Shown here piece after piece: positions 1-11,990 of a DNA stretch of 64,000 nucleotides. This DNA is from Talpa occidentalis. Taxonomy: Eukaryota > Chordata > Mammalia > Eulipotyphla > Talpidae. The stretch spans positions 99,512,083 through 99,576,082 of the forward strand of contig NW_023604861.1 in NCBI RefSeq assembly GCF_014898055.3, read 5' to 3'. The notes under the pieces were generated by a model. The model saw only the letters and a program-made list of their open reading frames with translations, searched no databases and had not been told where the DNA came from. How positions within the stretch are numbered: the first letter of the stretch is position 1; each line of letters begins with the position of its first letter. A program made the position numbers and the translations under genes.

Positions 1-596
1 GCAAAAATTTGGAAAAATGGTGTATGACATTTCAGCTGGATCTGAAGAATGGTTAGACTCCAACAGAGTAGGGTAGAAGGTGAGCTCTTTCTTTGGAGCA
101 ACATTAACTTGAAAAACGAAAATTCTAGAATTGGTTTAGGAATCAAATACTGTATATAGGTGTTCCCTGATTTTTGAAAATTTTTGTTATGTCTTTTAAC
201 TTTTATGAAAAACCTACATTAATACCTGTTTTATTAACTAAGTAAACTCTGAAGAGGACTTTCCCTTTAGTGACAACGTATAAAGCAAAAGGAACATCCA
301 GCACTTGCTCTGCAGTAGTCATTATAGAGGCAGCCTAAACCCCAAGCAGTGAGAGCAGCACTGAAAATGCCTTTCCTTTTACTATATGTTAGTGCTATTT
401 TAGGTTTTCTGTGTTGAACATGTGCTTGGGAGGAACACCAGGAAAACAAAAATATTCATTATTTAAGAAATTTTATTTACCAGGGAGTTAAATAGAGGAT
501 AAAATAGGACTTTGAAGGAGTGACTTTTCACTTTGACTGGTGTCCTGGAGGAGGTAACAGTCAGTGCAAATGAGAATCAAGTGTAAATCTGTTCTA
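1..596. other. Unrecognised intergenic sequence
   Basis: AT-rich single-copy-looking DNA. I see no exon-like open frame, splice pair or named repeat here. Confidence 0.4.
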
Positions 597-1075
597 TTAG
601 TTTCCTAGGGCTGCCCTAAGAAACTATTACAAAGCAGGTGGCTTAAAAAAAAACAAAAATTTATTATCTTCCAGTTCTGAAAGTTATAAGTCCAAAGTCA
701 AGGTGTCAACAAAACTATGTTCCTTCTGAAGCCAGCAAGGGATTCAGTTCTTCTTTGTTTTTTCTTTTCTTCTGGTGGTTTGTTAGAAAACTTTGGTGTT
801 CCTTGGGTTGCAGCTGCATATCTCCAATTCCTGTCTTCATTGCAACATGATAATATACCTGTGTTTCTGTGTCTGCAGATGGCTGTCTTCTTTATAAGGA
901 CACAAGTCATATTGGATAGAAGCCCATCTTATTCCATCTTATATCTCATCTTCTCTAATTTAATCTTTAATAACTCTATTTCCAAATACAGTCACATTTT
1001 GAAGTAAGGGGGTGAAGACTTCAACAAATCTCTTTGCGGGGGATGCATAATCCAACTCATATTACTCAAGAGGTA
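597..1075 (-). mobile_element. MLT1-like MaLR solo LTR
   Basis: Read on the plus strand it starts with TATTAGTTTCCTAGGGCTGC and then has GGTGGCTTAAAA, CTTTATAAGGACACAAGTCA, CTATTTCCAAATACAGTCAC and GGGGATGCATAATCCAACTC. This is the reverse complement of the MLT1 LTR layout of ERVL-MaLR elements. It is diverged, in keeping with great age. The exact subfamily is not resolved. Confidence 0.75.
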
Positions 1076-2340
1076 CAGAATTGGGTACTGGCTCCCTGGG
1101 TGGAAAACTCTTGTGTAAAGTTATATAGGTGGAAAACATTTCTACCCCTGCTGAATTCGGTCTAGAGGTGGCATGGGATGAGTCAGTGGGGTATTCCAAG
1201 CTGTTATGGGAAAATAGTTAAGGAGCCTGTGGGTAAAATAAATTGCAGACAATGGTTAGACTGAAAATAAAAACAGTCCTTTATGGAAGCTGGGACAAGC
1301 AGGGAACAATGAACACAAAGACATTAGCATGTTTGCATCCCCAGATATGCTTCTAAATTGAAACACTTGAAAAATGATAATTTGAGTTAGAATGGTAGAG
1401 AGGAAAGACCAAGCAGAGGCTTTGGGTGTCTTTATATGTGCTAGTTATAGAAACATTTCCAGGAGCACTCTTGGCAACTTCTGGAGATGGGGTATATTGT
1501 CAGGGAACTGTTTTCTGAAAAGTATCAGCAGAACAGTTTTTTTTTTTTGTTTTGTTTTGTTTTGTTTTTTTGGCTAGATTGATGGCAAAATGGGAGCCTA
1601 ATGTGCCCAGTATGGAATCTTCTGTTAGTTCTCATGTTCTTATTTCCTTCCCCAAGTGGCTTAAATCATTTGAGTTTCACTGGATTATATAATAACTGCT
1701 AGGTCTCACTTTCAACTTAGTATATTCCTTGTACATCAGCCAACATCCACATTTTGTCCATTGTTTTGCTATTTTAACTAACTCCAAATCTCCACAGTGA
1801 TTGTTTGCTATCTTGTGTGCAAAAGTTGCCCACCATTTAAGGCAGATATCATATCTACTGCTTCAAACAGCAACTGAGGCAAATTTGTAGGGATGTTTCC
1901 CATTTCTTGTATTATAAATATTTTCAGATTCAATTCAAGCTTTCTAAAACTGCTTGAATGTCTATTACATGTCATAAGATTAAATATTGTCTTTTCTTAT
2001 GTTAACTTAGCTTAAGACCTTTGAATATATGACATCTTTAGGTAGGTGTTTCTGTTTAAATACAATTATCTTAGTGTATTTCTTTCCCTCCAATATAAAT
2101 AACCCTGTGTCCTGAAAAGAATAATTAGCAGAGATAATGTAAAAAATCATTCTAAATTGGAAGTGAAATTTCCTCTTCTGAATTTATAATCGAAAAAAAT
2201 ATTATCAGCTACAGAGTCTTAGACTAACGAAAGACATTTATTGACTGGTTTGGTAAAACTTGTTCTGGTAATAGAGATGGCCTTCTTACTTTGGAAACAG
2301 CAACACAAATTTGTTTTGTTCTATTTTTAAAGAGGCACAT
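1076..2340. other. Unrecognised intergenic sequence with a T-rich (GTTTT)n tract
   Basis: A T-run followed by (GTTTT)n lies at 1536-1571. Otherwise I recognise no gene or repeat family. Confidence 0.4.
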
Positions 2341-2401
2341 AGGATGAATCTCAAAAACATTATGTTGAGCAAAAAAAGCCAGATACAAAAGAGTGCATAT
2401 A
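2341..2401 (+). mobile_element. Old L1 3' end, left part (split by a young L1)
   Basis: The stretch AGGATGAATCTCAAAAACAT up to the TSD is the end of an ancient L1 ORF2/3' region in plus orientation. It resumes at 5765 after the young insertion. The join is marked by AAAAGAGTGCATATA present on both sides (2387-2401 and 5750-5764). Confidence 0.6.
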
Positions 2402-5400
2402 ACCAACCATCTTTTCTGACCATGAAGGCATCAAACTAGAACTAAACCATAAAAAGAAGGCAAGGAACTTTCCTACCTCATGGAGATTAAAAACCACACT
2501 ACTGGAAGACCACTGGACTAATGAGGAGATCAAAGAAGAAATTAAAAAATTTTTTGAATTGAACGACAAGGAGGACACCAATATCCTAAATGTATGGGAT
2601 GCAGCAAAAGCAGTAATAAGAGGAAAATATATAGCAATAGAAGCTCACATCAAGAAACAAGAAAGAACTCAAAGAAACAACCTAATCTCGAAGCTCAAAG
2701 ATCTAGAAAAAGAACAACAAAAAAACCCCAAAACCAGTAGAAGAAAAGAAATAATAAAAACCAAAGCAGAAATAAATGAAATTGAAACTAAAAAAACAAT
2801 CCAAAAGATCAATGAAACCAAGAGCTGGTTCTTTGAAAAAATCAATAAAATAGACAAACCCCTAGCCAGGCTCACAAAGGAAAAAAGGGAGAAAGCACAA
2901 ATAAACAGGATCATCAATGAAAGAGGAGAAATCACAACGGACACAGCAGAAATCAAAAGAATAATCAGTAACTACTATGAACAGTTATATGGAAATAAGT
3001 TTAATAATCTAGAGGAGATGGACAAATTCCTACAACTCTACAATCACCCAAAGCTAGATAAAGAAGAAATAGAACACCTAAACAGACCAATTACAATTAG
3101 CGAAATTGAAATGGTAATCAAAAACCTCCCCAAAAACAAAAGCCCAGGACCTGATGGATTTACAAATGAATTCTACCAAACATTCAGAGACGAATTAGTG
3201 CCTATCCTTCACAAACTCTTCCAAAAAATTGAGAAGGAAGGGACAATACCAAACACGTTCTATGAAGCCAATATTACACTAATACCAAAACCGAACAAGG
3301 ACAACACTAAAAAGGAAAACTATAGGCCAATCTCCCTAATGAACACTGATGCAAAAATCCTCAATAAAATTTTAGCCATCAGAATCCAACAATGTATCCA
3401 TAAGATAATTCACCACGACCAAGTAGGATTCATTCCAGGGGCACAAGGATGGTTTAACATCCGAAAATCAATCAACGTTATCCAACACATCAACAAAAAG
3501 AAATATAAAAACCATATGATAATATCAATAGATGCTGAGAAAGCTTTCGACAAAGTGCAACACCCATTCATGATAAAAGCCCTTGAAATTCTTGGGATAC
3601 AAGGAACATACCTCAACATCATAAAGGCCATCTATGACAAGCCAACAGCCAGCATCATTCTCAATGGTGAAAAGCTGAAAGCAATTCCATTAAGATCTGG
3701 AACAAGACAAGGATGTCCACTCTCACCACTGCTTTTCAATATAATACTGGAAGTCCTAGCCAGGGCAATAAGACAAGAGAAAGACATCCAAGGAATCCAA
3801 ATAGGAAAAGAAGAAGTCAAACTATCACTATTTGCAGACGATATGATATTATACATAGAGAACCCCAAAAACTCCACAGAAAAGCTAATTCAACTCATCA
3901 ATCAGTTCAGTAAAGTGGCAGGATACAAAATCAACATGCAAAAGTCAGTAGCCTTCCTATACACAAACAATAAATCTGAAGAAGAAGAAATCAAAAAAAC
4001 CATCCCTTTTGTTATTGAAACAAAAAAAATCAAATATTTGGGAATAAATCTAACAAAAGAGATAAAGGACCTATACAAAGAAAACTATAAAACACTGTTA
4101 AAAGAAATAGAAGAAGACACAAAGAAATGGAGAGACATCCCCTGCTCGTGGATTGGAAGAATAAACATTATTAAAATGGCCATCCTTCCAAAAGCAATAT
4201 ACAGATTCAATGCTATTCCAATCAAAATTTCAATGTCATTCTTCAAAGAAATAGAACAATTATTGATGAAATTCATATGGAATCACAAAAAACCCCGAAT
4301 AGCCAAAGCTCTCCTGAAAAAAAAAGAAGGGAATGGAGGCATTACACTCCCAGACTTCAAACTATACTACAAAGCCATAATCATCAAAACTGCATGGTAT
4401 TGGAACAAGAACAGACATACAGACCAATGGAATCGAATAGAAAATCCAGAAATAAATCCACAGATTTATGGTCAACTAATCTTTGACAAAGGAGCAAAGA
4501 CTATGCATTGGAGCAAAGAAAGTTTGTTCAATAAATGGTGCTGGGAAAACTGGGTCGCTACATGCAAAAGAATGAAGCTTGACCACTACCTCACACCATA
4601 CACAAAAATCAACTCAAAATGGATTAAAGAACTAGACATAAGACCTGAAACCATAAAATATATAGAAGGAAATATAGGCGAAACACTACGTGATCTGCAC
4701 ATCAAAGACATCTTTACAGACACATCACCCAAAGCAGTGATAGTGAAGGCAAAGATAAACAGCTGGGACTACATCAAATTAAAGAGCTTCTGCACAGCAA
4801 AAGAGACAATAACAAAAACAAAGAGAAACCCCACCAACTGGGAGAACATTTTTGCACCCAACACTAATGATAAAGGACTGATCACAAAAATCTGCAAAGA
4901 GCTGATGAGACTCAGCAACAACAAAGAAAATAATCCAGTCAAAAAATGGGCAGAAGAGCTAAAAAGAAACTTCTCTGAAGAAGAAATGCAAATGGCCAAC
5001 AGGCATATGAAAAAATGTTCAACATCACTTGCCATCAGGGAAATGCAAATCAAAACTACCATGAGATACCATCTTACACCAGTGAGAATGGCACATATTA
5101 AAAAAACTAGCAACAACAAATGCTGGCGAGGGTGTGGAGAAAAAGGAACTCTTCTGCACTGTTGGTGGGAGTGCAAACTGGTCCAACCACTGTGGAGAGC
5201 TGTGTGGAGATTTCTGGACCTACTAAACATAGAGCTTCCATATGATCCAGCAATTCCACTCCTAGGTATTTACCCAAAGGACACAGAAACATCAATTCCA
5301 AAGAACACCTGCACCCCTATGTTTATAGCAGCACTGTTTACAATAGCTAAGCTTTGGAAACAACCCAAATGCCCAAAAATAGATGACTGGATCAAGAAGA

Positions 5401-5749
5401 TGTGGTACATATATACCATGGAATATTACTCAGCATTCAAAAAAGATAAACACATGCAATTTGCAGCAACATGGATGGCGCTGGAAGGGATCATGCTCAG
5501 CGAAATAAGCCAAAAAGAAAAAGAAAAATACCGGATGGTCTCACTCATAGCAGGAATCTAGAAAACTTAAATAAGGGACCAGGAAAATGAATAACTATAA
5601 GAAAGTGAAAATCAAAATCAACAAAAAACTATGAACCAGAGACACTTTTAGGCGGGCGGGGCGGGAGGGGAGGGATTGGGGTCAGAATGGGGGGCTGCAA
5701 TTGTATGGGGAATATAACAATAAAATTTATAAAAAAAAAAAAAAAAAAA
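2402..5749 (+). mobile_element. Young 5'-truncated L1 (L1-A) with long open ORF2
   Basis: The insertion is bounded by a perfect 15-bp TSD (AAAAGAGTGCATATA at 2387-2401 and 5750-5764) and ends in AATAAAATTTAT plus an A-run. It starts inside the ORF2 endonuclease domain, so the 5' UTR, ORF1 and most of the endonuclease are absent. The 3' UTR holds a G-rich tract (5651-5692). Its last 640 bp are almost identical to the L1 at 40322-40960, so both come from the same recently active subfamily. It interrupts the 3' end of an older L1. Confidence 0.95.
2403..5561 (+). pseudogene. L1 ORF2 fragment: endonuclease tail, reverse transcriptase, Cys-rich domain
   Basis: The frame is open from the first base of the insertion to the ORF2 stop, about 1,052 codons of a family that is usually about 1,275. 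It begins with the last endonuclease motif ([11 protein letters not shown]), whose His belongs to the catalytic site. Counting from the Met at 2559, the reverse transcriptase has [14 protein letters not shown] and the catalytic FADD near residues 425-428. The C-terminal CCHC-type knuckle C-x3-C-x7-H-x4-C lies near residues 855-872 (CWRGC to WWEC). The end is SLIAGI. No stop or frameshift breaks these domains, but without a promoter, ORF1 and most of the endonuclease this copy cannot move itself. I class it as a fragment rather than a gene. Confidence 0.92.
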
Positions 5750-5764
5750 AAAAGAGTGCATATA

Positions 5765-6010
5765 CATGAAATTCTAGGAGAGTCAAAACTAATCTGCAGT
5801 GACAAAAAGCAGATGGGTGGTGGCCTGGGGCTGAGGGATGGGAAAGAACTCAGAGGGGAGAGGTTACAGAAAAATTTTGGGAGAATGGAAATGTTCTGTA
5901 TCAAAGATTGTGACAGTGGTTACACAGATGTATACATTTGTCAAAACTCATCAAACCATATGTTTACTTATATGTAAGTTATACCTCAATAAAATTGATT
6001 TCAAAAATAA
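5765..6010 (+). mobile_element. Old L1 3' end, right part
   Basis: It continues the element cut at 2401: GAGAATGGAAATGTTCTGTA, then TTACACAGATGTATACATTT and ACCTCAATAAAATTGATTT. This is the common 3' end of ancient mammalian L1 (L1M) copies. The order and strand fit the left part once the young L1 is removed. Confidence 0.65.
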
Positions 6011-6109
6011 GGATATAAGTGCAATGTGGAGCTAAGCTCCGAATGGATAAATTTTATCAAGGGGCTAATAAATATACATCTGTCTATATTTCATTTTTGT
6101 TTCTGCTTT

Positions 6110-6265
6110 TTTAAAAAGAGAGTTTTATCAAGGTATAATTTATGCATCACCAAGCTCACCTGTTTTAAGTGTACACTTCAATAACCTCAGTAACATACAG
6201 TTGTGCAACCGCAACTACAATCTACTTTTAGAATATTTCTATCACCTCAAAATCTGACATATATA
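6110..6265 (-). mobile_element. Ancient L1 3' UTR fragment
   Basis: The run GTTTTATCAAGGTATAATTT, GTGTACACTTCAATAA and GTTGTGCAACCGCAACTACA is the usual inverted L1ME-type 3' UTR. It is short and diverged. Confidence 0.5.
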
Positions 6266-7040
6266 GTCAGTTCTAGTTGGAGCATGTATTTTATTGTGAA
6301 TTTCAAAGAAGCAGGTTAAGAAAGTGTCCTAAGTTGACCGAATTCATTTGCCAAGGATCCCAAGGAAGACCCCAGTCTTGGGCTTGACTTTCAGTGTGGC
6401 TTCACTCATGGTCTCTCAGTGGTCCCCAAAGATAATCTCTTCATTTGTGCTTAATTCTTTTTCCAAATGCAATCACAGGCTTGTTTTATCTACTCCTTCA
6501 TGAACCCCAAGTGCAAGGACATAAAGAAGGCTGTGGTCTTTCAGGTGCATCTTGCTCCTCTGCACTGAGATCTGCCAGTTACAGGCAGCAGAGCCCCTTA
6601 CTCCAGTTGCCTCTGCCTGTCCCACCTGTTTTCCTTCTGTGCCCAGACTCCTGCTAGACAGGGTTCAAGTGCATAGATTTCTGTTTACACCAGCTGCCTA
6701 GGAGCAGGTTCAGGAGGAATCTATCCTACTGGTCAGCTGTTGCTGGAAGCAGTGGCAAGATCAGGGCTGAATGTCCCCAGAGCAACACAAACATATGACT
6801 AGGACACATGGACATCCATGGAAGACTGAGAACAAAAATTAGCCCCACTTTTAGCAGCAATTGTCTTTAATCTGAAAAAGCTGACACATACTCAGAACTA
6901 GGTGGGAAAACTGCAACTTCACTCCATGAAATCAAGGGTGAAAAACAGGTGAGAAAAAAAAAAAAAAAACAGGTGAGAAAGCCTAGGACACCCCAAGCCT
7001 TTCTCCCATGCTTCCGTGAAAGGTCGAGGATAAGGAAGAG
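6266..7040. other. Unrecognised intergenic sequence
   Basis: Mixed-composition DNA without an exon-like frame. An A-run (6953-6969) and the repeated phrase ACAGGTGAGAAA (6946 and 6970) suggest a small local duplication. Confidence 0.4.
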
Positions 7041-7053
7041 CCCACATTTACTT

Positions 7054-7111
7054 CTTTTTTTTTTTATTAAATATCATTTTCCCAGTACTATTCTTTTTTT
7101 TTTTTTAAGAT

Positions 7112-7162
<51 letters not shown>

Positions 7163-7405
7163 TGCAAGCACTAGGTACAGTCAGAAGCGCGGGAGGGTGA
7201 GACAATTCACCAGAGCCAGAGCGGGGAGCAGAGCAGGCAGAAGGACCGAAGTACACTGCTGAGGGGAGCAGCGGGCAGGAGAGGTCTGCGCGCCATGTGG
7301 GACCCTCCTCCGGTGGCCGGGGAGCAGCCGGGGACCAAATTGGTGTTGCAGAGGCTGCTGGCAGCTTCCCAACCCAGTGCTCAACCGCTGCGCCACCGGG
7401 GAGGC
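7054..7405 (-). mobile_element. tRNA-derived SINE (young type) with extra 3' sequence
   Basis: Full-length copy, minus orientation, with TSD CCCACATTTACTT at 7041-7053 and 7406-7418. On the element strand the head has the pol III A box (TGGCGCAGCGGTTGAG) and B box. The tail is (TAAA)n, extended here to about 13 repeats. After the tail come an A-run, about 30 further bases including AGTACTGGGAAAATG, and a second A-run before the TSD. Confidence 0.93.
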
Positions 7406-7418
7406 CCCACATTTACTT

Positions 7419-7879
7419 TTTATGTGCCTCCCGAGGAGTCTATTAAAGGAAATTTTTGCTTGAATATCATTTATTCTTACACAGACCATCACAAATCTAA
7501 GTGTATGTGTCACAGGAGAGAGTGAGAAATGGCTCCTGTGTAAGGGCGTCCACAGCCGCTTTGCATTGCTCTGAGGTGTGGACGCCCATGGACTGGAAGG
7601 TGCTTGAAAGCAGTGTGATAGGCTGCTCGTCCTTGGAGCACTATTTTTAGTATTAATGATCTATCTTTAAGATTTTAGAAGTTGCTGTGTATAAAGTATG
7701 CTGACAAGCTGCTCAGGGGCTCCTTACATAAATAAGCAACTTACATAATATTTAATTTATTGTTGGGTCATTGCTATCAAGGTTGGCTGCACCCTTGACA
7801 AGAGCTCGTACAAGAAAATTGGGTCTTCTTATTTGTATTTGTATGTGTATCCTTTTGTGGTCTTGCTCTTTACTCTCTC

Positions 7880-7918
<39 letters not shown>

Positions 7919-8274
7919 ACACACACACACCCTCCTCCCTTATAGATGTTTTAAAATGTGATGTTTAATGTGCTTCTTCAGGCATGGGATTCTCGTGGGG
8001 CAAGGACAGACCTCATAGATGCCCAGGGCTCCAAGTCACAATTCTATGCATAGGACAAGTGTGCTGGACTTTGATCTTCCCTGAGCCCATGTCCAGCCCC
8101 CTGTAGGAGTGGAGGCCAGGAGCTGCTACTGCACAGAAGTGAGGGAGTAGGCAGCTGAGCCCAGGGTGACTGGGAGGAAGAAGAAGGTGGAACCACAAGA
8201 CAGCCAAGACCTTAAGGCACTGGCACGTGTTTCATTGTTCCACTGGGCTTCATTTACAAAACAAAATTCTAAAG
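7419..8274. other. Unrecognised sequence with (TC)n(CA)n microsatellite
   Basis: Contains (TC)18 at 7881-7916 followed by a short (CA)n to 7930. No gene is seen. Confidence 0.5.
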
Positions 8275-8286
8275 AAGTCAAGTTTT

Positions 8287-8554
8287 ATTTTTTAAGATTC
8301 TATTTATTTATACAAGAGCTGGGGTACAGGCCAGAGGTGTGGGATGGTGAGAGGAGTCACCAGAGACAGAGCAGGGAGCAGAACAGGCAGACAGACCGAA
8401 AGCACTGCTGAGAAGAGCAGCTGGAGAGATAGGAGAGGTCTGCCGCACCATGTGGGTATCTCCCTGGCTGGCCGGGAATGGAACCAGCTATGCAGAGGCT
8501 GCAGACAGCTTCACAGCACTGTGCTCAACCCTCTGTGCCACTGGGGAGGCTCTA
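8287..8554 (-). mobile_element. tRNA-derived SINE (older type)
   Basis: TSD AAGTCAAGTTTT lies at 8275-8286 and about 8555-8566. It belongs to the older subfamily marked by GAGCTGGGGTACAGGCCAGA next to the tail, where the young type has GCACTGGGTACAGTCAGAAG. Several substitutions spoil both pol III boxes. Confidence 0.9.
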
Positions 8555-8566
8555 AAGTCAAGTTTT

Positions 8567-10267
8567 TAATGTGTTTCAGAACAGCAACTATAAAGCACTA
8601 AGTCCAAAGCATGGGAAGCACTTGAGCATGTGGTACTGATTGCAGGTCTATGCAGCTGACTTTGATTGCTACTTATTCTTTCTCATTTCTGTCAAACCTC
8701 CCACTGCAAGATTTGTACCCCCGGAGACCCTGGAGTGAACTGCTGGCAGAAGGTTCTGGAAAGGAACAAGGTTGATGTGGTTTTTCTACTTGCTTCTTGG
8801 ATCTGTCAACCCAGAAATTCAGTAGCGATCAAAGAATTATAATTTGGGGTCTACAGATTCAGGTAGAAAATCTAAAATATGATCCAAGAAGTGACAAATT
8901 TAGAGGATTTTTTATGGGGGTAAAGGAAGAAGGTGAGATAAGTGGTAAAAGAAAATAATTGGTGTTAATAAGTACAAACTATTTTTTTGCTATATGTAAT
9001 TGGTTACTACTTCTTTAGAAAGGGTGAAAAGGGAACTGACTGATTATTTCTGTGACAATTGTTTGCTTGGGAGTTTCTTAAAGTAATTGTTTTTGACCCA
9101 ATCCAAAGTTCTCTGGTTCAATTCAAAGGAGGCAGGTAATGTGAACCTCTCTGAAATGGTTCCATTTTAAAGTGACTCAAGGTGTCAACTTTTCACAAAT
9201 CTATTTCTCTTCAACTATACAAAGGACATGTAAATAGCTTTGTTTCAGAAATGTGTTCAAGGAAATAAGAAGATACATGGGTTTAAATTTATGGTTTTAT
9301 ATTTTTGAATATCTGGCATTGAGCAAAGAACTTAAAATCGAGAGAAGAATTCTTTATGTCCATCCTCCCTAAGCCATTTCAAGTGGTAGTGCCTGCCCTA
9401 TGCAATATTTTGATTCAATGATGCTTATCTTCCAGGTCTCTTTTCTCTTTTCTATATAACCTCTTCTCTATGGTAACACATTCTTACCCTAAATAATCTT
9501 GTTCAGTGTCATTCTCCCTGAACTGTTCTCCCTGGGCTGTGACCTACGGTTCAGAGTTGCCTGATTCTCATCATAATGTGCTTGTTTAGTGTCCCATTTG
9601 CTTAATGCTTAATGTTCACAAGGCCTTTTAGAGAGATTATGTGATGTTGTAATTTGAGTTTATTTTCCGCTGCTTTAGAAGACTGTCGACCTTGATGATA
9701 TTTGCATTTGAGCAAATAACTGTAAAGTCTAATTCAAGAAGTAATTCACTAGGAATTTCACAACCCTAAGGCTGGGGGGTGGGGGAGAGATATTTTTAAA
9801 CAGTGGAGGACACTCACTAGCAGAGTTTGAATAAAGCTGGGATAGAAGAAACTATCTCAGAGAACAGCTGTAACACGTGAATCAGCAAGGGTTAGCAGGG
9901 TGCCTGGGCAGTTACTGGGCCAGAGGTACAATTTCCAGGCCCAGAAGCCAAATTTGGCTATCTGATACCCTTAATTTGGTTGTTGTGGTTTATCTGAATG
10001 AATGCAAATGCAATGAAGTGAGGTCAGTCTCTTTGATTCTCTGAAGGTCCTACCCTCACTATGGTCTGAACGCTTTCCTCTTGCTTGGGCCATGACTCTA
10101 CGTCCTCATTTCAGAGATGAGATGTTGGTTTGGCTAATTGAATGGCTGAAGCTATTGGGGTCCAGAACTTCTTTTGAGGTGTACCCAGCAAAGCTGTGCC
10201 TTTGTCTTTCAGATCCTTTATCATTTTTTTTGCATAGCTGTGAGAGCATGCCTGACAATTTATGTGA
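8567..10267. other. Unrecognised intergenic sequence
   Basis: 1.7 kb without a convincing gene or repeat that I can name. A GGGGGGTGGGGG run lies near 9774. Confidence 0.4.
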
Positions 10268-10695
10268 GTTTCCCTAGAGCTGTTATAAACTGGGTGGCTT
10301 AAAACAACAGAAATGTGTTTTATCATAGTTAAGAACTTTGGAAAGCAGAATGCATAGTAGGTTGGTTCTCTCCAAATGGTTTGAGGGAGAAACTGTTCCA
10401 TGTTCCTCTTGGCTTCTAGTGGGCTGCTGGCAATCTTGGGTGTTCCTTGGCTATACATACATCACTCCAACCTCCGCCTCTGTTCTTTAGATGGTACTCT
10501 CTCCTGTGGGTGAATGTATGTCAGTCTGTTTTCTCTTCTCATAAGGATACTAATCATGCGATTAGAGTCTACTCTAATCCAGTAAGACCTCATCTTAATT
10601 ATATTCTCAAAGACCCTATTTCCAAGTAAAGTCATATTCTGAGGTTCTGGTAGACATAAATTTTTAGGGTATATTGTGCAACTCAGTACACCTGA
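10268..10695 (-). mobile_element. MLT1-like MaLR solo LTR
   Basis: Has AAACTGGGTGGCTTAAAACA, GGTGTTCCTTGGCTATACAT, TCATAAGGATACTAATCATG and CCCTATTTCCAAGTAAAGTC in MLT1 reverse order. The first 25 or so bases of the LTR are poorly preserved. Confidence 0.7.
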
Positions 10696-11990
10696 GTTGA
10701 AAAGAACCTAGAATACCTAAGAATTTATGTTCCTCCAACTCCTTTCTTAGAAGGGGGTTATAAATATTCTACCTTCTGTGTACATCTCTTGTAGGGCCCA
10801 GTGCAAAATGAAAATGAAAGGTCCCTTGTGTAATATGAAGTTCCAATCTCAAAGGTGCTGACTCCCATTGCTGACTCCCACTGCATATAACCACAACTCA
10901 AGTCCATTGCATATAATCACAATATGACTTGATTGGAGGAGAATTCACATTACAATGATATAAACATACAATTTAAATGGCACTAAAAAGGAGGAGGGAT
11001 ACTAACAACTTGGCTAGTTTCAGGAGACCAGCAGGGGAGCTGCAACATTGGTGTCCAGAACTTCCCTTGAGGTGTCAGCTGTCAGGGAGGGGAGTGCTGC
11101 TTCTTTGGAAAGAGTTTCTGATGGCAGATTCCAAAATTTGGAGAAGGCTTAGGAGATCCAATAGACTGGGAGCTCAAAGAGTCTCAGAGTGACTTATTTC
11201 AGGTCCTATGTTTATGTTGCTTTCAGTGGTATTTTATCAGGACCACCTATTAATTTTAATTTGAGTTGGCTTCTGGATATAGCCAGGTTTTTAATCCATC
11301 CTTTCTTTTTTTGTTTCACCAGTGTTTGTAAACAAGTGGCTGGTTTTTAATTGATAACTCAAGTCATTCCATAATACAATTGTTCCATCTTCTTGATCAG
11401 TCAGGATCCTAACAATATCAATACATAAAACACCTTCTTAAAAAAAAAAACAAACCTGAGAGTTTCAAGATGGTAAGAGCTGAGCATTAAACTAAGCAAG
11501 AAGTTCTTCTGAGTGTGGACCCCAAATAATTGTGGATTTCCATGAAGCAGACCTTTCCCTTTTCTCTGATCAGGACACCTCAGAAGGGATGGTTTGGTTT
11601 TTGCAACCTGAGCACTCAAGTCAAAGTCACTTTCTGTGGATAATGGACCCTTGGGTGGCCTTGCTCACCTACCAGTTCCCCTTGCTCACTCCTCTGCTAC
11701 TGTTCACTTCCTAATAAATTCCATTCACCAAATCCCCATCTCAGGTCTACTTCTGGGAAATGAACATCAAACAGGCAGGGACAGTTCTGCTTTAAATGGA
11801 TGACCTTTGAAAACACTATTGCTGAGGCAACATGGTCTTAATGAGAGGAAGGGGATGTTTCAATTCCTTTTCTCCAGATAAAGAAAAACTTCCAAAATAA
11901 ACCTTAAAGATGTACCAGGGGACATCTGGGAAGACAAAGTAAATGTACTTAACCTATTCCTCCCACATGATACAACTAAAAACCATTTAC
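10696..11990. other. Unrecognised intergenic sequence
   Basis: No gene or clear repeat seen. CTGACTCCCAYTG occurs twice in tandem near 10858-10881. A short A-run at 11440 may be the tail of a decayed retroposon. Confidence 0.35.

Noticed and set aside
2559..5561. 1,000-codon open frame as a cellular gene
   Set aside because: It is L1 ORF2 by motif order, and it is bounded by a TSD and poly-A tail.
7110..7163. CRISPR-like regular repeats
   Set aside because: Simple (TTTA)n of the SINE tail without spacers. No CRISPR features anywhere in the window.
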